Source: Deltaproteobacteria bacterium (GTDB taxonomy: Bacteria > Desulfobacterota > Desulfobaccia > Desulfobaccales > 0-14-0-80-60-11). From it: a stretch of DNA of 29,381 nucleotides. A program made the translations under genes and the position numbers. The DNA is taken from NCBI GenBank assembly GCA_019308625.1, contig JAFDHU010000003.1:1-29381 (forward strand), written 5' to 3'. The notes below the pieces were generated by a model. It saw only the letters and a list, made by a program, of their open reading frames with translations, searched no databases and was not told the origin of the DNA. Below are positions 15,695 through 23,183 of this stretch, in pieces (position 1 is the stretch's first letter; the number at the start of each line of letters is the position of its first letter).

Positions 15695-16342
15695 ATGCCC
15701 GAGTGGGGTGAAATCTTTGCTGATCCGGACATGCAGGACCTGGCCCCCAATCCGGAGGTCACGGCCCTGCTGCCGGAATTCCACAACCGGGGCCTGGAGC
15801 GGGTGCTGGACGCCGGATGCGGGGCCGGGCGCCACCTGGGCCCTCTGGTCCGGGAAGGCTTCCGGGTGGTGGGGGTGGACCGGGAGGCCTCGGTCTGGCC
15901 GGCGGTCCGGTCCAAAACCGGGAACTGTCCCCGGCCGCCGCATCTGGTTCAGGCTGATCTGGCTCACCTGCCTTTCCGCCCCGGCTGTTTTGACCTGATA
16001 GTGAGCATCAATGTCATCAACCACGGCGACACCCGGGCCTTTCAGGCCTATTGCCGGGAGTTTCGTCGGGTGCTGCGGGCCGGCGGCCACCTGTTCATTA
16101 TTGTGTCGCCCCGGGAATTCGGCGAGCTGGTGCGGCGGCCCGACACGGTGGAGCTGGAGCCCGGCACCCTGGTTCACATCGCCACCCCGGACGGCACCCT
16201 GGTGCACCATTTCCCCACCCCGGAGGAGCTGGCGGAGCAGTTCCCCGCCTACCGCCGGCTCCGCCTGGAAACCGTGCGGACGGCCATCCCCTTCATGGGC
16301 GGGGCGAAGCTGCCCCAGCTCATCTTCTGGGCCGTCAAATAA
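15695..16342 (+). CDS. Class I SAM-dependent methyltransferase
   Basis: 215 residues. Motif I is VLDAGCGAGRHLGPL (about 38-52), the acidic residue of post-I is in VVGVDRE (about 59-65), motif II region is ADLAHLPFRPGCFDLIVSINVINHG, and motif III region is FRRVLRAGGHLFIIV. These identify a methyltransferase-11 type Rossmann fold. The ATG at 15695 follows AGGGGAG; the open frame upstream to 15584 lacks a ribosome site. The acceptor is unknown, and the C-terminal part (HHFPTPEELAEQFPAYRR) is what would recognise it. It is followed directly by a 21-bp hairpin. Confidence 0.9.
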   Translation: MPEWGEIFADPDMQDLAPNPEVTALLPEFHNRGLERVLDAGCGAGRHLGPLVREGFRVVGVDREASVWPAVRSKTGNCPRPPHLVQADLAHLPFRPGCFDLIVSINVINHGDTRAFQAYCREFRRVLRAGGHLFIIVSPREFGELVRRPDTVELEPGTLVHIATPDGTLVHHFPTPEELAEQFPAYRRLRLETVRTAIPFMGGAKLPQLIFWAVK

Positions 16343-16387
16343 GTGGGGGAGGGGGCAAGGGGCTTAGCCCCTTGCCCCCTCCCCCAC
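16343..16387. terminator. 21-bp perfect GC-rich inverted repeat between convergent genes
   Basis: Arms 16343-16363 and 16367-16387 pair perfectly over 21 bases with a three-base loop (TTA). It begins immediately after the methyltransferase stop and ends 27 bases from the flgE stop. One arm is almost pure purine (G/A with a single C and T). No T-tract follows on either strand, so it is not a classical rho-independent terminator. It belongs with related hairpins at 20543-20580 and 29159-29200. Confidence 0.75.
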
Positions 16388-16414
16388 GGCCTCCTCCCCC
16401 AATCTCATACGGCC

Positions 16415-17641
16415 TTACCGCTTCAGGGCCAGCACCTCCTCCAGCATGCTGTCGGTGGTGGTGATGATGCGGGAGTTGGCCTGGAAGGCCCGCTGGTACA
16501 GAATCATGTGGACAAACTCGTTGCCCAGGTCCACGTTGGACTGCTCCAGGGAGTTGGCGTTGATTTTCCCCAGACCGTTGGTCCCCGGGGCTCCGGTGAG
16601 GGGCACCCCGGAATCCTCAGTCTCGCAGTAAAGATTGCTCCCCTCCCGGCGGAGCTTGCCCGGGGCGTTGAACCGGGCCAGGGTAAGCTGATAGTGGGGC
16701 AGCACCTGACCGTTGGAGTAGTGGCCGGTGATGACCCCTTCGTTGTTGATGGAGAGGCGCTGCAGGAAGCCCGGGCCGTAGCCGTCCTGGGAGGCGTAGT
16801 TGGTCACCGAAGAGGCGGCATACTGGGTGGTGCTGCCGCCGCTGGTATTGCGCAAAGAGATGTCCACCGTCCCGATATTGAAAGCGCTCAAATCAATGGT
16901 GTACAGCCCTCCGTCAGTCATGGTGCCGTTGGTGTCGAAAGTCAGGTTGGTGGGCCCGCCCCCGCCCTGGTCGGTGATGTCGGCGGTGATGTCAGTGCCG
17001 TCCAGGGTGCCGCCCACGGACCACTCGTTGGCCCCCACCATAGTGTATACCAGGTTCAGGGTATGCACGTTACCCAGGCTGTCATACACGGTGATGGCCG
17101 AGGTGTAGGTGTCTCCGGTGGCGGCGTTGGCGTCCAGGTTGAGAACCATTTCCACATCGGTGGTGGCCCGGGGGGCCGAGTAGTTCTGGGTGATGGTGAT
17201 GTCCGTATCCACGCCCACCGGGGTGCCGGTGACAGGATCAATGGCCTTGCCCTGCACCCGGTACCCGTGGGCGTTGATCAGGTAGCCGTCCTTGTCCAGG
17301 GAGAAGTTGCCGTCCCGGGTGTAGTAGAGGCCGCCCCCCAAAGGGTCCTTGACGATGAGGAAGCCGATGCCGGTGATGGCCACATCCACGTCGTCGGCGC
17401 TGGTCTCCAGGGATCCCTGCTGCCACACGGTGTTGATCTCCGACAGGCGGGAGCCCCGCCCCACTTGGCTGGGGCCGGAGCCGGTGGACACCAACTGGGC
17501 CAGCAGGTCTTCAAAGTGCACCGCACTGTATTTGAACCCGGTGGTGTTGAGATTGGCGATGTTGTCGCCCACCACGCCCATGGCCTCACCGTGGCTGTTC
17601 AAGCCGCTCAAGCCGCTGTACATGGCCGTTGATAAGGACAT
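16415..17641 (-). CDS. flgE: Flagellar hook protein FlgE
   Basis: 408 residues, a normal length for FlgE. The N-terminal flagellar rod/hook signature is MSLSTAMYSGLSGLNSHGEA followed by DNIANLNTTGFK. The C-terminal helix is SNVDLGNEFVHMILYQRAFQANSRIITTTD, ending EEVLALKR. The middle is Thr/Gly-rich beta structure with FlaE-like domain sequence (ITVYDSLGNVHTLNLVYT). It polymerises into the extracellular hook. The ATG at 17641 follows GGAGGG. It is the last visible gene of the fliK-flgD-flgE run on the minus strand; the 177 bases between flgD and flgE hold no recognisable gene or convincing promoter. Confidence 0.97.
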   Translation of the reverse strand: MSLSTAMYSGLSGLNSHGEAMGVVGDNIANLNTTGFKYSAVHFEDLLAQLVSTGSGPSQVGRGSRLSEINTVWQQGSLETSADDVDVAITGIGFLIVKDPLGGGLYYTRDGNFSLDKDGYLINAHGYRVQGKAIDPVTGTPVGVDTDITITQNYSAPRATTDVEMVLNLDANAATGDTYTSAITVYDSLGNVHTLNLVYTMVGANEWSVGGTLDGTDITADITDQGGGGPTNLTFDTNGTMTDGGLYTIDLSAFNIGTVDISLRNTSGGSTTQYAASSVTNYASQDGYGPGFLQRLSINNEGVITGHYSNGQVLPHYQLTLARFNAPGKLRREGSNLYCETEDSGVPLTGAPGTNGLGKINANSLEQSNVDLGNEFVHMILYQRAFQANSRIITTTDSMLEEVLALKR

Positions 17642-17818
17642 GTTTTACCCTCCTGCTTGCTGCCAGAAGCCGGGGCCGGATTACCCACGCTCTGGGGGAG
17701 CTTCCGCCTCTGGACAGATGATGAATAATCCGCAACAACGCCTTAAACCTGCCTTTAGATCACTTCCGCCCCTGGCCAGACGGGTGAAAGTCTTCAGTTC
17801 CCCTGAGCCGGCGCCGGG

Positions 17819-18505
17819 CTAAGAGGTTTGACTTACCGAGACGATGCTGTCCAGGGGCACTTCCCGGCCGTCCACCCTGAGCTTGACGCCCTGGGCATCC
17901 TGGAAAACCTCCTCCACCTGTCCGGTGAAGTAACTGGTGACCTCCATGCCCTGACCCTGGCTGTCCAGGGCGGTCACCCGGTAGAGGTAGAGGCCGTCAG
18001 GCAGGGTGTGGCCTTCGGCGTCCCGGCCGTCCCAGGCGAACTGGTGCACCCCGGCACTCTGGCTGCCCAGGTTCAGGGTGCGCACTAGCTGGCCGGCTTC
18101 ATTGAAGATGGTTATAGTGACCTCCCGGGCCGGCCGGGACAACTGATAGGAGGCCGGGGCGGCCGCCCCATCGGCTAGGCTCAGGGAGTTGCCGGTGCCT
18201 TTGACGGTTTTGCCCAGGAGATTCACCCCCTGGGAGAAACCCAGGGAGTTCTGGAGGGAGCGCACCAGGTCGGCGACTTTCTCCAGGTTCTGGTTGGCGT
18301 TGAGCTGCTGCTCCAGGGAGCTGAACTGGGCCAGTTGCGCCACAAACTCCTTGGGGTCATCCGGGCTCAAGGGATCCTGATACCGGAGCTGAGTGACCAG
18401 GAGCTTCAGAAAATCCTCCTTGCCCATGACTTCCGGAACTGACCGCGCCTCCTGGGCGGCGCTGGCAACTGCTAACGTGGGCAGCGAAGTGAGGCCCTCC
18501 GTCAT
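17819..18505 (-). CDS. flgD: Flagellar hook-capping protein FlgD
   Basis: 228 residues from the ATG at 18505. An ATG two codons earlier (18511) abuts AAGGAG directly, so the later one, six bases away, is better placed. The N-terminal FlgD signature is KEDFLKLLVTQLRYQDPLSP, followed by FVAQLAQFSSLEQ. Then comes an Ig-like FlgD domain (EVTITIFNEAGQLVRTLNLG, HQFAWDGRDAEGHTLPDGLYLYRV) and a tudor-like end with VEEVFQDAQGVKLRVDGREV. FlgD caps the growing hook so FlgE subunits can fold in place. It lies 71 bases downstream of fliK. Confidence 0.96.
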   Translation of the reverse strand: MTEGLTSLPTLAVASAAQEARSVPEVMGKEDFLKLLVTQLRYQDPLSPDDPKEFVAQLAQFSSLEQQLNANQNLEKVADLVRSLQNSLGFSQGVNLLGKTVKGTGNSLSLADGAAAPASYQLSRPAREVTITIFNEAGQLVRTLNLGSQSAGVHQFAWDGRDAEGHTLPDGLYLYRVTALDSQGQGMEVTSYFTGQVEEVFQDAQGVKLRVDGREVPLDSIVSVSQTS

Positions 18506-18576
18506 TTGCATCTCCTTGAAGAAATTTTTCCGCCCTCACTCCAATTCTTGCTTCCTGCCCTCCCCCTTGGTGGACA

Positions 18577-20325
18577 TCACACAAAGCGGTCCACTGGTTC
18601 GGCCCGGCGGCGCCGGGGGGTGGCTCTGCCGTCTGGGCCCTGTCCCTTTTTGGCGAAAGCCTTCTCCACAGCGGTCAGGAGGCCGGTGCTCAGGGGCCAG
18701 CTTTCCGGCAGTTGCACTTCAAACCGGCTCAGCATCAGACCGTGCCGGGCCAAGGCCTGGCTTAAGTGCTCCACTCCGATTTGGGCCAGGTAGGCCACCT
18801 CCGGGCGGCTTAAGGTGGCGGTGACCGCCAGGGTGTTGCCCTGCAAGCGGAGGAGAAGTCCAATTTGGCCCAGATGCGGGGGCTCCAGGGACAGGGTCAG
18901 GCGACTTTCCCCCGGTCGGAGGTTGCCCAGAAGGCCGGCCTCCAGTTGGGTCCAGAAGGACTGGCGCACTTCCGGCCTCCAGAGCCAGCCATAATCCCCG
19001 GGAAAATCACCGGAGGCGGCAGCCGCCAGCCGGGCCAGCCAAGCGGAGAAAGCCACCGGGTTTGCCGGGGAGGGCGAGGACATCCGGTGTTCGAGATTCC
19101 CATAGCCGGAAGATTGGTTATCTCCGGAATCAGCTCCCACCCCGGCTTCGGAATCGGTTTCCCCCCACCAGGGCTGGAATCGCAGATCGGCTGGCAGGTA
19201 CAGGGGCTTGGGGCCCTCCCGGCTCTCAGGCGGCTGATTGGTCGGGGCCAAGGCCACCAGCCGGGCCTGAAGCTCCCGGAGGCTGGCCGGCGGCTGCTTT
19301 CCCAAAAGGGTGTCCACTACCTCCGGGGCAAAGCCAGCCTTGAGCAGCAGTTGCCGCCATTGCTTCAGCTCCTGGTAGGTGAGTCCTCCGGAGGCCGAAG
19401 CGGCCTGGGAGTCGTTGCCGCTCGCCGCCAGACATTGTTTGATGACTTGCCAGACCTGTCCTACCGGCAGGCCCTCAGGGGTGGCCTGCTCCTCCAGCCT
19501 CGCCAGGACTTCGGGGGAAGCCCCCAACTGCAGGAGGGCCAGGCGCAGGTCGGGCAAGGCCTCCAGGGGCAGGCGCAGCCGCTCCCATATTTGCTGGTAA
19601 TCAGCCCGGCTGGTGAACTTGAGCCAGGCTTCAGGGGAGGGCGCCGACCCCTGTCCCCCAAGTTCTTGAGCTGCCTTCTGCCAAGCCTGCCGGGCAAGCT
19701 CGGCGGTGAGACCATTCTCCTGCACTCGGGGCGAATCCAACAGAGCCTCCACCCGATCAGGGCTGAAGCCCGCGGCCAGGAGTCTGGCGGTAATCTCCGG
19801 CCAGCGGGAGGCCGGCAGGGGCAGGGTCCCGCCCGGGCTTTGCTGGAGGGCCTCCATAAGGTGGACCAGAACCGGCGGCAGGGCCTGGCCCTGGACCGGG
19901 GCAGCCTGGTAAAGTTTTGCCGCCGTGCCCCGGGCCTCCTGCCAAAGGCGCTTAAGCTCTGCCAGGCTCAGGCCCTGCTCCTGAACCCGGGGGTCAGACA
20001 GCAGCGCCTGCACGCGCTCCGTCGGCAGGCCGGCCTGGATGAGCAGAACCGCCAGTTGCGGCAGAAGCTCCGGAGGCAGCCGCCGGTCCTTGGGTTTGGG
20101 GGCCCGCTGGGCCCGGCCGGCAAGGAAGTTGTCTGCCTTTAAGGGTGCCTCACGGATATCACGCGGCCCGGAAGTGGCAGGATGTCTCGGCCTACTCAGG
20201 ATATGGGCCACCAACCGCCCCTGGAAAAGGGTCTGAAAAGAGTCCGCGGCTGGCTGCCGGGGAGGCGTCGGCTGTATCGCCTGTCGGTCCGCGGCCAAGG
20301 GCAGCTCAGGAGCATGGGCCTGCAT
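18577..20325 (-). CDS. fliK: Flagellar hook-length control protein FliK
   Basis: 582 residues from the ATG at 20325, which has TGGAG a few bases upstream. The C-terminal FliK substrate-switching domain is clear: SRLTLSLEPPHLGQIGLLLR, LAVTATLSRPEVAYLAQ and GLMLSRFEVQLPES, then a basic tail. The rest is Pro/Gln/Ala-rich, as expected for a secreted ruler. Unusually, the middle carries four related helical units of about 40 residues (for example LLAAGFSPDRVEALLDSPRV). A longer frame from a TTG at 20415 is rejected because a sigma-54 promoter lies inside it. FliK is secreted during hook assembly and switches the export gate from hook to filament proteins. First gene of the fliK-flgD-flgE unit. Confidence 0.92.
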   Translation of the reverse strand: MQAHAPELPLAADRQAIQPTPPRQPAADSFQTLFQGRLVAHILSRPRHPATSGPRDIREAPLKADNFLAGRAQRAPKPKDRRLPPELLPQLAVLLIQAGLPTERVQALLSDPRVQEQGLSLAELKRLWQEARGTAAKLYQAAPVQGQALPPVLVHLMEALQQSPGGTLPLPASRWPEITARLLAAGFSPDRVEALLDSPRVQENGLTAELARQAWQKAAQELGGQGSAPSPEAWLKFTSRADYQQIWERLRLPLEALPDLRLALLQLGASPEVLARLEEQATPEGLPVGQVWQVIKQCLAASGNDSQAASASGGLTYQELKQWRQLLLKAGFAPEVVDTLLGKQPPASLRELQARLVALAPTNQPPESREGPKPLYLPADLRFQPWWGETDSEAGVGADSGDNQSSGYGNLEHRMSSPSPANPVAFSAWLARLAAAASGDFPGDYGWLWRPEVRQSFWTQLEAGLLGNLRPGESRLTLSLEPPHLGQIGLLLRLQGNTLAVTATLSRPEVAYLAQIGVEHLSQALARHGLMLSRFEVQLPESWPLSTGLLTAVEKAFAKKGQGPDGRATPRRRRAEPVDRFV

Positions 20326-20361
20326 GGCTTCTCCAGCAAAGTCAACTTTGCCGGTCTCTGG

Positions 20362-20378
20362 AAGCAAGGGCTGTGCCA
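20362..20378 (-). promoter_or_regulatory. Sigma-54 (RpoN) promoter of the fliK-flgD-flgE operon
   Basis: On the minus strand TGGCAC (20378-20373), five bases, then TTGCTT (20367-20362). This fits the -24/-12 consensus TGGCACG-N4-TTGCW at all key positions, with the first G of GG and the G of GC exactly 12 bases apart. Transcription would start near 20352, about 27 bases before the fliK ATG. Flagellar hook genes are known sigma-54 targets in many proteobacteria. Confidence 0.85.
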
Positions 20379-20542
20379 GGCTTTGGTGGTCAGGAATCTT
20401 CAAGTAGTGCGGCAAAAAATTTCAAGCGGTTTCCAAAAAAATCGGCAAAAGGGGAGGGCCCGGCAGGAAAAAACTGCCGATAGAACTTATAAATTCTGGA
20501 AGGGGAAGCAGCTGAATTAATGCTGTGGTGAAGAGCTCCTGA

Positions 20543-20580
20543 GAGGAGGGCAAGGGGCTGGGCTCCCTGGCCCCTCCCCA
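20543..20580. terminator. GC-rich imperfect hairpin after the kinase relic
   Basis: An imperfect palindrome of G/A-rich and C/T-rich arms (GAGGAGGGCAAGGGGC against CTCCCTGGCCCCTCC) lies between the kinase relic stop and the fliK promoter. It shares the core GGAGGGCAAGGGGCT with the perfect hairpin at 16343. No T-tract follows. Confidence 0.5.
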
Positions 20581-20583
20581 AAA

Positions 20584-21323
20584 TTAACTCACTGCTGCCG
20601 CCGGTGGCGGGCCGAAGTTTTCCTGGTAACGTTGCCAGAAGTCTTGGAGAGTCAGGCGGTGTTCCTGGGTGCCCTGCTGTTCCACCGCGAAGCTGGCGAT
20701 GGTGGCACCCATCTGGGCCGCAGTAGCCCAGGGAAGCTTCAGGCAAAGGCCTTTGATGAGGCCGGCCCGATAGGCATCCCCCGCGCCGGTGGGATCCAGC
20801 ACCAGGGCGCCGGTGGCCATTTCCACAAGCTCCGCCGGGCCCCAGGCGGGTATGGACTGGCCCGGGTCAAAGATATAGGGCACGCCCTTCTCTTTGTAAA
20901 ACCGGCTGTAGGCCAGCATGTCCTCCAGATTGCCGGGGGACACGATGGCCAGAGAGGAGTGGGGGTTCAGGCCGTCAAAGGGATAAAGCGAGGGGTGCTT
21001 CATGGCCCCGGGATTGAAGCCGGTGATCTGGTTGTCGGCCAGGTCGGTGGTGATGTAGGCCCCGGCGGTGAACTCCTGCTCAATCAGGCGGATGCCCTCC
21101 AGGGAAAGCCCCAGGTCCTGGAGCCGCTCCCGGTAGGGGCCGAAGTCCTTGCCCCAGGTGGCCAGAATCAGGGGCCGTTCCTGTAGGAGAGCCAGATTGT
21201 AAGCGATGTTGCCGGCGGTGCCTTCAGGATGTGGATCTTTTCCGGCAGGATATGGTCAGCAAACCGCCCGGGAAAATCCATGATGCGGTCGTAGGCCAGG
21301 GAACCGGACACAAAAATGCGCAT
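20584..21323 (-). pseudogene. PfkB-family sugar/nucleoside kinase, broken by deletions
   Basis: The reading starts at the ATG at 21323 (behind AAGGGATTATC) with MRIFVSGSLAYDRIMDFPGR, a typical ribokinase/adenosine-kinase start. Near 21222 the frame changes: KIHIL is followed, one frame over, by GTAGNIAYNLALLQERPLIL, so the connecting segment (about a dozen or more residues in the family) is missing. The second frame continues to the stop and includes the catalytic signature LDPTGAGDAYRAG. Close before it (near 20810), ELVEMATGALVLDPTGAGD lacks the roughly 50-60 residues that normally separate these parts. The remaining protein could not be a full kinase. It is either a decaying gene or an assembly error. 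Last member of the DUF1614-BamE-folC row. Confidence 0.8.
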
Positions 21324-21339
21324 GATAATCCCTTCCCAA

Positions 21340-21385
21340 CAGGAATCAGGGTGAAGCTGGAGCAGGAATCAGGGTGAAGCTGGAG
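21340..21385. repeat. Two perfect tandem copies of a 23-bp unit
   Basis: The unit at 21340-21362 is repeated without change at 21363-21385 (both begin CAGGAATCAGGG and end GAAGCTGGAG). It lies in the gap between folC and the kinase relic, in what would be the 5' leader of the kinase. Noncoding on both strands as far as I can see. Confidence 0.95.
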
Positions 21386-21472
21386 AGCTTAGGCAGCAAA
21401 AGCCACCATGCCATTTTGAGCAAACCGCAGGTACTGCAACCGGCATTTCCATCCGCCGCGTCAAGTTCCATC

Positions 21473-22675
21473 TCAATCGCCGAAATACTCCTTGGCCTCT
21501 CCTACGGTGTAGAGGGAACCGGTGATGACGATGCGGTCCCGGGGTCCGGCCATTCTTTGGGCCTGCCGGATGGCGTCGGCCACTCGGGGCTCCACCCGGG
21601 TGGGCACCCCGTAAGCTCGGGCCTCTTGAGCCAGTATTTCCGGTTTGGCGGCCCGGAAATAACGGGGCCGGGTGAAGATGACCATGTGAGCCAGGGGCAG
21701 CAGACGTCCCATGATACCCCCCGTGTCTTTGTCCCCCATGATGCCCAAGACCAGAATAAGCCGGCCGTTTTTATGGGTGCGCTTCAGGGTGGCGGCCAAT
21801 TGGCCGGCTGCTGCCGGGTTGTGGGCCCCGTCCAGGAGCACCCGGGGGTCCTGGGCCACCTGCTCCAGGCGTCCGGGCCAGCGCACTTGCTGTAAGCCCT
21901 CCCGGATGGCGGCTTCCGGCAGTTCATAGCCCTGCTGCTCTAAAATCTCCAGGGCCGCCAGAGCCAAGGCGGCGTTGCCGTATTGATGACGGCCCGGAAG
22001 ATTGAGACGGAGCCGCCGCAAGTTCCAGGTTCGGCCCAGATAGGAGAACTGTCCCGAGGGGCCGCCCCGGCTGTGGAAATCCTGCACCGCGCCGGTGATC
22101 AGCGGGGTGCCCGGTTTGATGATGCCCGCCTTCTCGCCAGCCACCGCCAGCAAGGTGTGGCCCAGAAATTCCTGATGGTCCATGGAGATGTTGGTGATGA
22201 TGGCCACCAGGGGAGTAACGATATTGGTGGCATCCAGCCGCCCCCCCATGCCTGTCTCCAGGATGATGGGGTCGGCCTTTTCCTGAAAAAAGTAGAGGAA
22301 GGCCATGGCAGTGGCGAATTCAAAGAAGGTGGGGGGCTCCGAGGCATCAATCACCGCATACACCCGGTTAATTAACTCCAGCAACCGTGGTGCCGGGATG
22401 TCCCGGTCGCCCAGCCGATAGCGCTCCTGGAAGCGCACCAGGTGGGGGGAGGTGAACAGCCCTACAGGGTAGCCGGCCCGGGAAAGCACGGCCGAGAGCA
22501 TGGCGCCCACTGAGCCCTTGCCGTTGGTGCCCGCCAGGTGGAGGTAGCGGCCCTGGTCGTGGCGAATCCCCAAACGGGACAACAGGTTCAGGGTGGAGGA
22601 GAGGCCGAACTTGATGCCGTATTTCTGCAGGTCAAACACCCAAGCTTCGGCCTGGGCCAAGTCAGTAAAAGACAT
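21473..22675 (-). CDS. folC: Folylpolyglutamate/dihydrofolate synthase, probably with an internal deletion
   Basis: 400 residues; FolC is usually about 420-440. Mur-ligase superfamily features are present: LAGTNGKGSVGAML (P-loop, about 48-61), TSPHLVRFQERYRL, ETGMGGRLDATN (about 140-151), NISMDHQEFLGHT and LLDGAHNPAA (C-terminal domain). It adds glutamate to folates and may also make dihydrofolate from dihydropteroate. At about residue 198 (DNA near 22080) TPLITGAVQ runs directly into DFHSRGGPSG; the family normally has about 20-25 residues here (a helix ending in APxxxLGR). The loss keeps the frame. Starts three bases after the BamE-like stop. Confidence 0.9.
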   Translation of the reverse strand: MSFTDLAQAEAWVFDLQKYGIKFGLSSTLNLLSRLGIRHDQGRYLHLAGTNGKGSVGAMLSAVLSRAGYPVGLFTSPHLVRFQERYRLGDRDIPAPRLLELINRVYAVIDASEPPTFFEFATAMAFLYFFQEKADPIILETGMGGRLDATNIVTPLVAIITNISMDHQEFLGHTLLAVAGEKAGIIKPGTPLITGAVQDFHSRGGPSGQFSYLGRTWNLRRLRLNLPGRHQYGNAALALAALEILEQQGYELPEAAIREGLQQVRWPGRLEQVAQDPRVLLDGAHNPAAAGQLAATLKRTHKNGRLILVLGIMGDKDTGGIMGRLLPLAHMVIFTRPRYFRAAKPEILAQEARAYGVPTRVEPRVADAIRQAQRMAGPRDRIVITGSLYTVGEAKEYFGD

Positions 22676-22677
22676 GG

Positions 22678-23136
22678 TTAGGGGGTGCCGTTAAACTTCT
22701 GATAGTTATGCTCGGCGACCGTCTCGCCGTCCGGTTGGAAGCGGATGGTCAGAATGCTTTCCACAATTTCTCCCTGGGTTTTTCGGGTGAGCCGCTGGAC
22801 ATCCCCGTTCTCGTCCAGGAAAAAGGGGACGGTGGACTGGGGGTTCGGCTCCTTGTAAATACTGCGGCTCGGCAGCTTCGGCACATCCTTGTAGCTGATG
22901 TACTTGTATACCAAGCCTTCTGGAGTGCGGGTTACCTCCTGGGGATCGCCGAACCACAGGAGAATCTCATGCTTTTTGGTCTGGCCGTCTTTGATGCGCT
23001 CCACGAAATGGGGATTGATGCCGCTTCTCCATGGGCGCCAGGCTCCCGAGGCCCAAACCACCATCAGAACAAGTAATAACCAGCAGCCCTTGGCGGCAAG
23101 CTGTTTGAAGGTGGGAAGACTCGGCTTTCCGGACAT
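22678..23136 (-). CDS. BamE/SmpA-like envelope protein with N-terminal membrane segment
   Basis: 152 residues from the ATG at 23136 (AGGGAACC upstream); an ATG seven codons earlier is possible. The N-terminus has one hydrophobic helix (about 18-33, GCWLLLVLMVVWASGAW). The body (NPHFVERIKDGQTKKHEILLWFGDPQEVTRTPEGLVYKYISY) has the short helix-loop-strand pattern of BamE/OmlA-like domains, where GQTxxEVxxxxGxP precedes a strand. Such proteins are usually outer-membrane lipoproteins. Here no lipobox cysteine follows the hydrophobic stretch, so the protein may stay anchored to the inner membrane. It sits between DUF1614 and folC. Its function in this place is unknown. Confidence 0.75.
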   Translation of the reverse strand: MSGKPSLPTFKQLAAKGCWLLLVLMVVWASGAWRPWRSGINPHFVERIKDGQTKKHEILLWFGDPQEVTRTPEGLVYKYISYKDVPKLPSRSIYKEPNPQSTVPFFLDENGDVQRLTRKTQGEIVESILTIRFQPDGETVAEHNYQKFNGTP

Positions 23137-23183
23137 GGTTCCCTTTCCCCCTGTCATGGTCCAAGCTCGCGGTGGCCGGGAGA

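Noticed and set aside
20326..20415. TTG-initiated extension of fliK by 30 residues
   Set aside because: No ribosome site precedes the TTG, and a canonical sigma-54 promoter lies within this extension, so a transcript from it could not encode the extra residues.
20476..20482. GCCGATA resembling a sigma-28 flagellar -10 box (plus strand)
   Set aside because: The expected TAAA at the right distance is absent (GGCC instead), and no gene follows on that strand; fliK reads the other way.
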